A stretch of 63,712 bases of DNA, from NCBI GenBank assembly GCA_014642895.1, contig BMJD01000024.1:1-63712 (forward strand), given 5' to 3'. Within the stretch, counting starts at the first letter, position 1, and every line of letters starts with the position of its first letter. The notes beneath the pieces are model-generated. The model did no database searches. It worked only from the letters and a program-made list of their open reading frames with translations, and was not told the origin of the DNA. The DNA is from Lentibacillus populi. Its GTDB lineage: Bacteria > Bacillota > Bacilli > Bacillales > Amphibacillaceae. Of the stretch, positions 35,884-45,104 are shown in pieces. The position numbers were made by a program, and so were the translations under genes.

Positions 35884-37104
35884 GTGTCAAAAAAGGTTTG
35901 CATGGTTGTTGCTTATCATCCATTTCTGGACGCAAGGATTTTTAAGAAGGAAGCAAAAAGCTTACAAAAAAAGGGATATAATGTGACAATGATAGTTCCG
36001 AGAAAAAATGGACATTTATTCGATATTGATGGTACCCCATTTACAAAAAGCTTCAGAAATAAAGTTTTCACCCATGAGGGAATTAAGATTGTCACTTATG
36101 ATTCGGAGAGTTGCAGGAACCACTTAAATAAAGTCCTAAACACCGAAGACGTTTGGGAAAAACAGGGGTTTAACAATCCCTTAACCAAACTCGCTATCCA
36201 AGAAGACGCAGATATCTATCATACCCACGAATACCTTTCCCTCTTTGCAGGAATTGGTATAAAACGATTGATAAAGAAAAGAAAAGGAAAACATGTAAAG
36301 TTAATTTATGATAGCCATGAGTTGACACCTGACCCTTTAGACCCTCGCTATTCCGAGGAAAAAAGAAAGATTTTGGAACAAAAACTTCTTTACATGCTTG
36401 AAGAAGTAGATTATATCATTACTGTTTCTGATTCAATTAAATCATGGTATATAGCTCATAAACCGAACGTGCCTGTGGAAGTAATCTATAATTCCCCCCC
36501 ACTTACCAAAGACTATGCACCTAAAAAGTTCGATAACGCCGAATTCATTACTTGTTATGTAGGGAACGTTGATGCTAAAAGAGGAAACAAAGATAAGGTT
36601 ATAGGCATTTCTGAAATATGCTCAAAAGCAATCGATTTCCAATTCAAAATTATTGGAGGAACTCGATTTGGTGATTCCTTTTTAATACCGAAACACCTTC
36701 AAAATGTCATCCAGTTAACCGGATGGGTTGATTATCATTCTATTCCCAAGCATATGAAAGATGCTGATGTTGGCTGGATTGATATAGATGATGTTAATCA
36801 ATCCCTTAATCGAGACTACTCATTGCCAAACAAATTTTTTAGCTATCTAAATAACGGGATACCCGTCTTAGTAAATAAATGTCATGAAATGGAAGACTTT
36901 ATCCGTAAGCATCAATGTGGGTTTGTTGTCGACAAAACGCAGGCTACAGCTCAGGATTTCGCAGACGCTTTAATTTTTCTTCATAATAATAAAAGCAAAT
37001 TAACACAAATGAGTCAAAATGCTCGCAAAGTAATGGAGCGTCTATATTCGTGGGAAAAGATGGAGGATCGATTATTTCAAATTTATCAACATCTGGGGAA
37101 CTGA
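35884..37104 (+). CDS. glycosyltransferase (GT-B fold), paralogue 1 of type I
   Basis: The 406-residue GT-B protein begins VVAYHPFLDARIFKKEAKSL. Its N-terminal half carries DIYHTHEYLSLFAGIG and LIYDSHELTPDP, and its C-terminal half has VIYNSPP, GWVDYHSIPKHM and the FFSYLNNGIPVL donor loop. It looks like a retaining GT4-type transferase. A second gene with the same layout lies at 43733-44953; the two agree in nearly all motifs but are well diverged. The GTG start has AAAGGATGA upstream. Likely donor is one of the uronic acid or hexosamine nucleotides made in the cluster. Confidence 0.8.
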   Translation: MSKKVCMVVAYHPFLDARIFKKEAKSLQKKGYNVTMIVPRKNGHLFDIDGTPFTKSFRNKVFTHEGIKIVTYDSESCRNHLNKVLNTEDVWEKQGFNNPLTKLAIQEDADIYHTHEYLSLFAGIGIKRLIKKRKGKHVKLIYDSHELTPDPLDPRYSEEKRKILEQKLLYMLEEVDYIITVSDSIKSWYIAHKPNVPVEVIYNSPPLTKDYAPKKFDNAEFITCYVGNVDAKRGNKDKVIGISEICSKAIDFQFKIIGGTRFGDSFLIPKHLQNVIQLTGWVDYHSIPKHMKDADVGWIDIDDVNQSLNRDYSLPNKFFSYLNNGIPVLVNKCHEMEDFIRKHQCGFVVDKTQATAQDFADALIFLHNNKSKLTQMSQNARKVMERLYSWEKMEDRLFQIYQHLGN

Positions 37105-37140
37105 CAACCGTAACTTGTCATGAAGGAAAGGGGGGAAAAG

Positions 37141-38145
37141 GTGCGCGTATTGCATATTCCTGAAGGCGGATTACCAATGATTAATTTATGTCGGGCATTA
37201 AGATCAACAGGTGTTACTGCTACCGCGTGTCACTTTTACGCAAATCATTTTAACTTCCAATCAGATGTTTGTCTAAACTTGCAAGACATACCAGAACATT
37301 TACGGGAAAAAAAAATTAACCAGTATTTTAAAAAAGTTATAAAGGAATATGATATCTTTCATTTTCATTTTGGCGGGACCTTTTTCCCTGATAAAAGGGA
37401 TTTAAAAATATTGAAACGAGCGGGTAAGAAAATGGTTGTCCATCACCGCGGTTCCGATGTGCGTCTATTATCGGCAGCAAAAAGCCAAAATCAATTCGTC
37501 CGTGTTAAACCAGAATGGACAGAGGAAAAAATCAAAGAAAACTTAGCACAACTATCCAAATATATTGACCATGCTATTGTGCAGGATTATGAATTAGAAA
37601 CCTATATTAATGATTATTATAAGGAAACGCACGTTATTCCACATATCATTGATCATAATGAGCTTCAACCAAATTATCCAAAAGGTAAGGCAACACCTCT
37701 TATTGTTCACGCTCCTACAAAACGTGATTTAAAAGGAACAGAATTTATTTTGGAAGCTGTGAAACAATTGAAAAATTCCGGAGTTTCCCTTGAATTTAAA
37801 TTAATTGAAGGCATGGATCATCAGGAAACAATAAAACTTTTAGCAAAGGCTGATATCGTTATTGATCAGCTAAGAATTGGTTCCTATGGTTATCTCAGTA
37901 CAGAGGCGATGGCATTGGGAAAACCGGTAATATGCTATATAAGGGAAGATCTAATAGATAAATATCCTGCAAAACTTCCAATTGTTAACGCAAACCCGGA
38001 TAGCATTACCACTGTTTTGGGGAATTTGATCAATACCCCTAATCAATGGAAGAGTTTGGGTGTTAAAGGAAGAGCTTATGCTAAACAACATCATAGTGCA
38101 CAGAAGGTAATTAATCAGTATATTGAGGTTTACAAAAAATTATAA
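37141..38145 (+). CDS. glycosyltransferase (GT-B fold), paralogue 1 of type II
   Basis: The 334-residue protein starts RVLHIPEGG; the segment YDIFHFHFGGTFFPDKRDL and HHRGSDVRLLS mark the acceptor domain, and VHAPTKRDLKGTEF with SYGYLSTEAMALGKPVI marks the donor domain. It is a GT4-like transferase. The C-terminal 160 residues are nearly identical to those of the paralogue at 41197-42198 while the N-terminal halves are much less alike. I choose the GTG at 37141 because GGAAAGGGGGG precedes it; the in-frame ATG at 37120 lies in that site. A gap of about 36 bases separates it from the previous gene. Confidence 0.82.
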   Translation: MRVLHIPEGGLPMINLCRALRSTGVTATACHFYANHFNFQSDVCLNLQDIPEHLREKKINQYFKKVIKEYDIFHFHFGGTFFPDKRDLKILKRAGKKMVVHHRGSDVRLLSAAKSQNQFVRVKPEWTEEKIKENLAQLSKYIDHAIVQDYELETYINDYYKETHVIPHIIDHNELQPNYPKGKATPLIVHAPTKRDLKGTEFILEAVKQLKNSGVSLEFKLIEGMDHQETIKLLAKADIVIDQLRIGSYGYLSTEAMALGKPVICYIREDLIDKYPAKLPIVNANPDSITTVLGNLINTPNQWKSLGVKGRAYAKQHHSAQKVINQYIEVYKKL

Positions 38146-38181
38146 GGAACTGTTTTTCAATATAAGGTGAGGTGAACTATT

Positions 38182-39204
38182 TTGGAATCAAAATCAATCA
38201 ATAATTTTAAAGTAGTAATACATGATCGGTTTGAAGCTGTAGGGAAAAAGATTGAGGATGAATTATTTATACCGCTCTCATTAATAGAAAAGGGATTCAA
38301 TATCGTAAAATTATGGAATGAAAAAGAGAAAATGTTAAAATTAAACGTGACCAACTCAAAGGTATCAGATATTGAATCCTATAATCATAACGGAAATTAC
38401 TTGAGTTATGATAAAAACAGGGTTGAAAGCTGGAATGTAAAATTCACTTCTGAAGGAATACCGAAAACAGTTTATTCCCATGGTACACATTATAATCCAT
38501 CTACTATCGCTCAATATGGTTTACAACATTATAGCCTATATTTAAAAAATAATGACCAGGATAGTAAAAACAAATTCTTAAAAGTGGCTAATTGGTTTGT
38601 AAATCACCAAGATTCCAGAGGCGGTTGGGCATATATATTTGATCATAACTTTTTTTCCAGCAGACTAAATAAACTAAAAGCCCCATGGTATTCAGCCATC
38701 GGTTTAGGTATGGCAATGTCGGTTTTATCTCGAGCAACTTTTCTAACAGAAGATAATAAATATAGTATTTGTGCATTAAAAGCTAAGACCCTTTTTAAAA
38801 CGCCATCAACTAACAATGGTGTGCAAGCCAAATTTGAAAATAAATTTCTATTCTATGAGGAATGTCCAACAGATCCTCCAAGTTATATTTTAAACGGTTT
38901 CATGTTTGCCTTGATTGGCTTATATGATTTGTATAAAACAACAGGCGATAAGGAAGCAAAATGGTTATATAAAGAGGGAATCACTTCACTAAAAAGAATG
39001 CTTCCTTTGTATGATTTAGGGAATCGGTCAGCATATGACTTAACCCATTATACAACGGATGGAGGATTTCCAAATGTTGCAAAGTGGGGATATCATATTA
39101 TGCATATTCATCAGCTATCTGCATTAAATTCAATCGAGAAAGACGCGAAAATCAATGCAACATTACTAAGATGGAAAGGGTATTTGCAAGGAGAAGTAAA
39201 ATAA
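38182..39204 (+). CDS. D-glucuronyl C5-epimerase-like protein
   Basis: The 340-residue protein has the C-terminal domain of D-glucuronyl C5-epimerases: TVYSHGTHYNPSTIAQYGLQ, then RGGWAYIFDH, then EECPTDPPSYILNGFMFAL. Its helical toroid is typical of enzymes that invert C5 of uronic acids in a polymer, as in heparosan. There is no signal peptide, so it would act on a polymer or lipid-linked oligosaccharide in the cytoplasm. The TTG start at 38182 follows AAGGTGAGGTG. The neighbouring genes make uronic-acid nucleotides, which fits. Such epimerases are uncommon in Bacillaceae. Confidence 0.75.
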   Translation: MESKSINNFKVVIHDRFEAVGKKIEDELFIPLSLIEKGFNIVKLWNEKEKMLKLNVTNSKVSDIESYNHNGNYLSYDKNRVESWNVKFTSEGIPKTVYSHGTHYNPSTIAQYGLQHYSLYLKNNDQDSKNKFLKVANWFVNHQDSRGGWAYIFDHNFFSSRLNKLKAPWYSAIGLGMAMSVLSRATFLTEDNKYSICALKAKTLFKTPSTNNGVQAKFENKFLFYEECPTDPPSYILNGFMFALIGLYDLYKTTGDKEAKWLYKEGITSLKRMLPLYDLGNRSAYDLTHYTTDGGFPNVAKWGYHIMHIHQLSALNSIEKDAKINATLLRWKGYLQGEVK

Positions 39205-39214
39205 GGTCATATGT

Positions 39215-39245
39215 AAAATGAGGTGAGACTTAGTCACCTCATTTT
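39215..39245. terminator. bidirectional terminator after the C5-epimerase gene
   Basis: AAAATGAGGTGA and TCACCTCATTTT form a 12-bp perfect stem with a short loop, between convergent genes. Confidence 0.85.
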
Positions 39246-39279
39246 CATTGTGATAAATTCTTTTTGTGTCTGAACAAAT

Positions 39280-40260
39280 TTAATGATCAATGGGTATTCC
39301 CTTTACTTCTTTTAACCAATTTACAGTATTCACTATGCCATCTTTAAAGGAAGTTTTTTGAACCTTACCAACCATATCTTGCAGTTTTTTTACCGAACCT
39401 CGATGGCTTTGAACATCGGCCGTTCGGGCGGACCTTTTAAGAACAGTTCCTTGATAATTCATAACATCAATTATGGTTTCCACAACCGTCTTAATCGTGG
39501 TTTGCTGGTCTGTTGTAATGTTTACACATTCACCGGGAGGAATAATAGGAAAGACCTTTAACACGATATTAGCTGTATCTTCAACATAAATAAAGTCTCT
39601 TGTTTGCCTGCCGTCTCCATGAATCTCCGGAGCATCACCTTCAAGAATCTTTTTAATTGTAGTCGGGATTACCCCAGCCAGCTCTCCTTCAAAGTTTTGC
39701 CTCGGTCCATAGTTATTAAAAGGACGAACAATAAAGGCATCTAAATCGAACATTCTTACATAAGATTGCAACATCAAATCGGCCGAAGCCTTCCCTGCTG
39801 CATATGTGGTCAAAGGAACAAGCGGATGTCCTTCATCCATAGGTTGATATTGGGCTGAACCATATGCCTCTGAAGAAGAAAAATGACATAATGTTTGAAA
39901 GGCATTCTTTCTCTGCAGCTCCAATAAGTTTTTCATGACAATTACGTTTGTCAAAAAAGCATTGGAAGGATTAATAAAAGAATAATTTAATGGTTTGGTA
40001 GCACAGTTAAATACAATGTCAATATCATATTTTTCCATGATGTAGTCAAGCACTTCTTGATTCTCGGCATCATCCACATGAAAAATTGCTCCTTTATTTA
40101 AGGCGTGGTTTAAGTTTTCCTTTTTTCCAATAAAAAGATTATCAATAATTATTACTCTTTTTGCCCCCTCTGTTATTAGATTATCTACCAAATGACTACT
40201 AATAAAACCGGCGCCACCAACGACTAATACAGTGCTATTCTCAATTGATTGTCGCTTCAA
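39280..40260 (-). CDS. NAD-dependent sugar-nucleotide epimerase/dehydratase
   Basis: The 326-residue extended SDR enzyme begins VLVVGGAGFISSHLVDN. It has the catalytic YxxxK pair in TTYAAGKASADL, then NNYGPRQ and GDGRQTRDFIYVED. The family includes UDP-glucose 4-epimerases, UDP-glucuronate decarboxylases and dTDP-glucose dehydratases; no residue lets me pick one. In the glycine-rich loop the third conserved glycine is replaced by serine (FIS instead of FIG), which is unusual. The TTG start at 40260 has GAAAGGA upstream and lies just after the SDR gene. The frame could be read from 40347, but that would overlap the preceding gene by almost 60 bases. Confidence 0.78.
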   Translation of the reverse strand: MKRQSIENSTVLVVGGAGFISSHLVDNLITEGAKRVIIIDNLFIGKKENLNHALNKGAIFHVDDAENQEVLDYIMEKYDIDIVFNCATKPLNYSFINPSNAFLTNVIVMKNLLELQRKNAFQTLCHFSSSEAYGSAQYQPMDEGHPLVPLTTYAAGKASADLMLQSYVRMFDLDAFIVRPFNNYGPRQNFEGELAGVIPTTIKKILEGDAPEIHGDGRQTRDFIYVEDTANIVLKVFPIIPPGECVNITTDQQTTIKTVVETIIDVMNYQGTVLKRSARTADVQSHRGSVKKLQDMVGKVQKTSFKDGIVNTVNWLKEVKGIPIDH

Positions 40261-40289
40261 TCTTTGTCCATTCCTTTCTACTATTTTAT

Positions 40290-41045
40290 CTAAAAGTTTA
40301 ATCGAGATTGCCCGCCATCTACAGTTACCGTTGTTCCGACTACCCATGAAGCCTTATCGGAAGCTAAGAATACTGCAACATTTCCAATCTCTTCTGTTTT
40401 TCCAAGTCTTTCTGCTGGTATTTTATCGTGGGCGTATTTATCAAGAAAGTTGGAATCAAGTGCTAACCTCCGTTGCCATTCCTCATTTGGATGGTAAATG
40501 GCACCCGGAGAAATTCCAACTACCCGAACATTATTTTTTATTGCCTCCGAACTAAATGCTTTTGTAAAACTGATTAAAGCAGCTTTTGAAGCGTTATATG
40601 AAGGTAAACCTCCGGATTCTTTTCCATAAATTGAGGAAATATTTATAATAACCCCTCCCCCATTACCTATCATGTGTTTACTTGACAATTGGCATAAATG
40701 AACCCCAGCAATAAAATTTAGTTCCATCGCTTCCTCAAATATATGTGGGGGTGTATTAAGAACCGTACTGCCATGGCTAGCCCCCATATTATTAACAAGA
40801 ATGTCAATGCCATTAAACTCATTAATAAATTCCTTTATTAGCTGCTCTCTATTTTCATATTTTGAAAGGTCTTTTTGGTAGATTTCTACTCCTAATTCTT
40901 GCTTAGCTAGTAAAAGTTCTTTGTTATTTCTAGCTACAATTCCGACCTTTGCCCCCTCGTCAAGAAAAGCCTTAGCGATCCCCTTTCCAATCCCTCTTGA
41001 TCCTCCAGTAATTAACACCTTTTTCCCTTTAAGATTTAAATCCAC
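40290..41045 (-). CDS. SDR-family sugar or alcohol dehydrogenase
   Basis: The 251-residue classical SDR has TGGSRGIG, the NNMGAS variant of NNAG, a serine in NISSIYG and the YNASK pair, plus GGQSRLNF at the C-terminus. Members of this type reduce keto groups on sugars, polyols or acyl chains. It is transcribed with the epimerase gene that follows (the two are 29 bases apart) and probably modifies a sugar nucleotide of the cluster. The GTG start has AGGAGG eight bases upstream. Confidence 0.8.
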   Translation of the reverse strand: MDLNLKGKKVLITGGSRGIGKGIAKAFLDEGAKVGIVARNNKELLLAKQELGVEIYQKDLSKYENREQLIKEFINEFNGIDILVNNMGASHGSTVLNTPPHIFEEAMELNFIAGVHLCQLSSKHMIGNGGGVIINISSIYGKESGGLPSYNASKAALISFTKAFSSEAIKNNVRVVGISPGAIYHPNEEWQRRLALDSNFLDKYAHDKIPAERLGKTEEIGNVAVFLASDKASWVVGTTVTVDGGQSRLNF

Positions 41046-41196
41046 CTTTGTCTCCTCCTAAAATGGACATATCTATTTATATCTGTATGAATAATTCAAT
41101 AAAGTTGTTAATACGTTAATACTATGTGGTGAAGAGAAAATAAGTTTTATCTGTACAGTGTTTCACCTTTATAATCAAAAGAAAGGACAGGTACAT

Positions 41197-42198
41197 TTGA
41201 GAGTACTTCATATTTCTTATGGTTCTCCTATGATTGAATTGTCAAAGGCATTACGATCAATGGGAGTGCAGTCTACATCTTGTCATTTTAATGAACATCC
41301 TTTTAAATTCAAACCTGATATATGTTTGAAACTCAATTTACTTCCAGAAACGGAAAGGTATACCAAAATAAAACAGTTTTTACAAGAATCGATACAAACG
41401 TATGACATCTTTCACTTTCATTTTGGAGAAACATTTTTCCCCGATAAAAAGGACTTGGAAATTTTGAAACAAGCTGGCAAGAAAATGGTTGTCCATCATC
41501 ACGGTTCAGACATTCGGCTTCTTTCGGTAGCCAAAAAAAACAACCCCTATGTTCGGGTAAAACCTGGGTGGACAGAAGGAAAAATAAATAATAGCTTAGC
41601 TGTTTTGTCCAAATATATTGATCATGCAATTGTCCAGGATCATGAGTTAGAGAGATATATCTCAGATTCATATAAGTATATCCATGTGATTCCACATATC
41701 ATTGATCACAATGAACTACAACCAAATTATCCAAAAGGTAAGGCAACACCTCTTATTGTTCACGCTCCCACAAAACGTGATTTAAAAGGAACAGAATTTA
41801 TTTTGGAAGCTGTGAAACAATTGAAAAATTCCGGAGTTTCCCTTGAATTTAAATTAATTGAAGGCATGGATCATCAGGAAACAATGAAACTTTTAGCAAA
41901 GGCTGATATCGTTATTGATCAGCTAAGAATTGGTTCCTACGGTTATCTCAGTACAGAGGCGATGGCATTGGGAAAACCGGTAATATGCTATATAAGGGAA
42001 GATCTAATAGATAAATATCCCGCAAAAATTCCAATTGTTAACGCAAACCCGGATACCATTACCACTGTTTTGGGCAATTTGATCAATACCCCTAACCAAT
42101 GGAAGAGTTTGGGTGTTAAAGGAAGAGCTTATGCCAAACAACATCATAGTGCACAGAAGGTAATTAATCAGTATATCGAGGTTTATAAAAAATTATAA
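41197..42198 (+). CDS. glycosyltransferase (GT-B fold), paralogue 2 of type II
   Basis: The 333-residue protein is a sibling of the gene at 37141-38145: RVLHISYGSPMIEL at the start, FHFGETFFPDKKDLE and HHHGSDIRLLS in the first half, then the same donor domain. From about residue 175 on, the proteins differ at only a few positions, and the DNA differs at about 11 of 480 bases by my count. The TTG start has GAAAGGACAGG upstream. It sits between two minus-strand units, so it is transcribed alone. Likely donor is the same nucleotide sugar as its sibling. Confidence 0.82.
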   Translation: MRVLHISYGSPMIELSKALRSMGVQSTSCHFNEHPFKFKPDICLKLNLLPETERYTKIKQFLQESIQTYDIFHFHFGETFFPDKKDLEILKQAGKKMVVHHHGSDIRLLSVAKKNNPYVRVKPGWTEGKINNSLAVLSKYIDHAIVQDHELERYISDSYKYIHVIPHIIDHNELQPNYPKGKATPLIVHAPTKRDLKGTEFILEAVKQLKNSGVSLEFKLIEGMDHQETMKLLAKADIVIDQLRIGSYGYLSTEAMALGKPVICYIREDLIDKYPAKIPIVNANPDTITTVLGNLINTPNQWKSLGVKGRAYAKQHHSAQKVINQYIEVYKKL

Positions 42199-42244
42199 GC
42201 CCATAAATGATTTAGCAGAAAGGAGGTGAGTTTTTCTCACCCCA

Positions 42245-43327
42245 TCAATTTTCTCCAAAGCTTTTCATGAGGATATCAACTATTTTTTTTGAAGTACTTC
42301 CATCCCCAAAAAGCGGTACATATTCCTTGGGGACTTGAAGTGCCTTTACTGTATTGACGATTTGCTGCGTATCTGTACCGACCAAGTGATTCCAGCCTGC
42401 CATTACAGTTTCTACCCACTCTGTCTCATCTCGTAGCGTAATACAAGGAACCTGAAGCATGTAGGCCTCTTTCTGTAATCCTCCAGAGTCCGTTAAAATA
42501 GCATTTGCCTGCGAAGCAACAGCTAACATGTCAAAATAGTGTAGCGGCTCTACGATTTTAATAGACGAAGACGAAATGAAATCGGTAAAATTGAATTGGT
42601 TTATTTTACTTTTGGTCCTGGGGTGTAGCGGGAGGACAACCTCCATGTTTACCTTTTGAAAAGCTTCAAGTATCGATTTTAAGCGTTCGGGGTCATCCGT
42701 GTTTTCACCCCGATGAATGGTTGCCAGATAGTAGTTATTTTTGGAAAGTGATAACTCGTTTAGTATGGACGATTGTTTTAAGGCATGATGTTTAAAATGC
42801 AGAACAGCATCATACATGATATCGCCCGTGAGATATACTCCCTTTTCGATCCCTTCCCTTTTTAAGTTCTCAATAGCAGTATTCGAAGGACAAAACAACC
42901 AATCAGAGAGATGATCCGTGACAATTCGATTAATCTCTTCAGGCATACTTTTATTAAAACTGCGCAATCCGGACTCTACATGCGCTATTGGAATATGAAG
43001 CTTTGAAGCTGTCAGGGATCCGGCTAGCGTTGAATTGGTATCGCCATATAGCAATACGATATCTGGTCTAACAAGGAGCATCACCTTCTCCAAATCCATT
43101 AACATTTTACCTGTTTGTTTTCCATGAGATCCAGACCCTACCCCTAAATAATAATCTGGTTTTGGCAGCTTTAATTGGTTAAAGAAAATGGCCGACATAT
43201 TATCATCGTAATGTTGTCCAGTGTGTACGATAATTTCTTCCATTTTCGAATCAGATCTTATCATTCTAGACAACATACATGCCTTTATAAATTGCGGTCT
43301 TGCTCCGATAACCGTTAAAATTTTCAT
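42245..43327 (-). CDS. wecB: UDP-GlcNAc 2-epimerase family enzyme (WecB/WbpI-like)
   Basis: The 360-residue GT-B-fold epimerase has the family signatures GARPQFIKA, TGQHYDDNMS, YGDTNSTLAG, HVESGLRS, IHRGENTD and DSGGLQKEA. WecB (MnaA) makes UDP-ManNAc; the WbpI branch epimerises UDP-GlcNAc3NAcA to the manno form. The sequence does not decide which substrate is used. In this cluster the presence of the WbpA, WbpB, WbpE and WbpD candidates points to the diacetamido uronic acid. It is transcribed alone on the minus strand. Confidence 0.85.
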   Translation of the reverse strand: MKILTVIGARPQFIKACMLSRMIRSDSKMEEIIVHTGQHYDDNMSAIFFNQLKLPKPDYYLGVGSGSHGKQTGKMLMDLEKVMLLVRPDIVLLYGDTNSTLAGSLTASKLHIPIAHVESGLRSFNKSMPEEINRIVTDHLSDWLFCPSNTAIENLKREGIEKGVYLTGDIMYDAVLHFKHHALKQSSILNELSLSKNNYYLATIHRGENTDDPERLKSILEAFQKVNMEVVLPLHPRTKSKINQFNFTDFISSSSIKIVEPLHYFDMLAVASQANAILTDSGGLQKEAYMLQVPCITLRDETEWVETVMAGWNHLVGTDTQQIVNTVKALQVPKEYVPLFGDGSTSKKIVDILMKSFGEN

Positions 43328-43732
43328 TTTTTTCTCCTTTCCATAAAACGTTTAATCCATTTTATTCGCCATTCTATTTGTGGTTCATTAACTTGAATTT
43401 GGTCTTACTTATTATCACTTTCCGAACATGATTTTACATGGACGCAAATATCATAGAGAGTAGGTAATGAATTACACATGAACAAAGGCGCAAGCGCCCG
43501 TTTAGCGACGTATGGACTGGACTGAGCCGTAGGAGATAAAGGAAACACGGTGAGCTGAAAGCGAACCGATGTTGACTTATCGTACGGAGGTGAGGGAAGT
43601 CCACTAGTCGCTGGGCGCTGGAGCCGGACGTGGCTTACCCTGCTGAGAGCAGAATAAAGCCAAAATTTATATACTTTCTTAGCTTTTAAAGAAAGTGCAG
43701 GAAAAACGTAAAGCGTGAGTTGGAGGATCATA
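43328..43732. other. 405-bp intergenic region with repeat copy B
   Basis: The GC-rich repeat occupies 43481-43661. The remaining bases hold only the ribosome site of the following glycosyltransferase gene (TTGGAGG near 43720). Confidence 0.6.
43481..43661. repeat. modular GC-rich intergenic repeat, copy B (inverted)
   Basis: The copy is inverted relative to A, C and D: it begins AACAAAGGCGCAAGCGCC and ends with GTGGCTTACCCTGC and TGAGAGCAGAATAAAGCC. It carries the shared core GTAGGAGATAAAGGAAAC and the CTTATCGTACGGAGGTGA segment. It lies between two sugar genes and its right end is 71 bases before a glycosyltransferase start. Confidence 0.9.
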
Positions 43733-44953
43733 ATGCCTAAAAATGTTTGTATTCTTGTATCGGAACATCCTTTTTTAGACGCACGAATTTTTAAAAAGGA
43801 AGCCAAAAGTCTTAACAAACGAGGTTATCGGGTAACAATGATTGTGCCCAGAAAAGATGGTTACCTGTTTGACGTAGATGGAACTATCTTTCACGACCGT
43901 TTTCGCTCCCCTACGTTTTTTCATGAAGGTATTAAAGTGGTTACTTATGAACAGATAGATCCAGAAAAAAATATCAAAGGTCTGCATCACAATCTCCGTT
44001 CTGGAAGCGATTCACGTTTTAATGATCCGTTAACACAATTGGGAATAAAGCAACAGGCAGATATCTATCATGCTCATGAATTTTTTTCACTTTATTCTGG
44101 TGTCGGAATCAAGCGTGCACTAACTGCAATAGGGAAAAATTGCAAATTAATCTACGATAGCCATGAATTAGAACCAGACCCGCTGGTTAAACAGGCGCAA
44201 AGCACACAAAAGCTGAAACGTGAAATGCTTGCGTATATGTTAAAAGAGGTAGACTACGTGATTACGGTATCCGAATCGATTAAATCATGGTTTCATTCGA
44301 TAAACCCCAAGACTCCGGTTGAAGTAATCTATAATTCCCCGCCATTAACATCCGAATATAACCCAGGTCAAGGCAAAGGAAAGGATCTGCTCATCGGATT
44401 TGAAGGTGTGCTCAATACGAAACGCGGGAGTTTTAAAAAGCTGATGAATATTGTGGAAACGTGTAACAAGAACTTTGACCTGAGAGTAAGGATTATAGGC
44501 GGACGAAAAAAATTAGCCAAAGATACGGATCCTCCTGTTCCTTCTCATTTAGAAAGCAAAGTGGAATTTACTGGATGGGTAAATTATGATTCCATTCCGG
44601 AAGCTATGCAAGACGTTGATATTGGTTGGATCGATTTGGATGCCGAATATTCCCTGAATAATCGATATGCTATGCCAAACAAATTCTTCAGCTATTTGAA
44701 TAATGGCATACCCGTACTGGTTAACCAATGCAAGGATATGGAGAATTTTATTCAAACCTATCATTGTGGGTATATTGTCAAGAAACAGCAGGCAACAGCT
44801 GCTGATTATGCTCATGCACTGAGCAACCTTCATTCCAATCGCAGTGAAATTATCAAAATGAGTACAAATGCCCGCAAGATAATGGAAACATATTTCAGCT
44901 GGGGACATATGGAAAAAAAGCTGTTTTCCATTTACAGCCGATTAAAGCAATAA
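43733..44953 (+). CDS. glycosyltransferase (GT-B fold), paralogue 2 of type I
   Basis: The 406-residue protein parallels the gene at 35884-37104: EHPFLDARIFKKEAKSL, DIYHAHEFFSLYSGVG, LIYDSHELEPDP, VIYNSPP, WVNYDSIPEAM and FFSYLNNGIPVLV. The spacing of motifs is the same, but divergence is clear through the whole length, unlike the type II pair. TTGGAGG precedes the ATG at 43733. Four genes with shared paralogy in one cluster suggest block duplication. Donor probably a nucleotide sugar of this cluster. Confidence 0.8.
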   Translation: MPKNVCILVSEHPFLDARIFKKEAKSLNKRGYRVTMIVPRKDGYLFDVDGTIFHDRFRSPTFFHEGIKVVTYEQIDPEKNIKGLHHNLRSGSDSRFNDPLTQLGIKQQADIYHAHEFFSLYSGVGIKRALTAIGKNCKLIYDSHELEPDPLVKQAQSTQKLKREMLAYMLKEVDYVITVSESIKSWFHSINPKTPVEVIYNSPPLTSEYNPGQGKGKDLLIGFEGVLNTKRGSFKKLMNIVETCNKNFDLRVRIIGGRKKLAKDTDPPVPSHLESKVEFTGWVNYDSIPEAMQDVDIGWIDLDAEYSLNNRYAMPNKFFSYLNNGIPVLVNQCKDMENFIQTYHCGYIVKKQQATAADYAHALSNLHSNRSEIIKMSTNARKIMETYFSWGHMEKKLFSIYSRLKQ

Positions 44954-45104
44954 CGTATACATACTATCTGGCTCGTAAAACTTACTTGATGATATTGACA
45001 ATAAATCAAGATACAACCCAACAAAACAGTCCAATCATTTTATTTTTCAACTACATAAACTGTTAATAAATTTGTTACGATCATAGAAATGAGGTTGAAA
45101 TAGA

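Noticed and set aside
43328-43480. Promoter for the 43733 glycosyltransferase gene upstream of repeat B
   Set aside because: No convincing -35/-10 pair or sigma-K motif could be found here, so no promoter is claimed.
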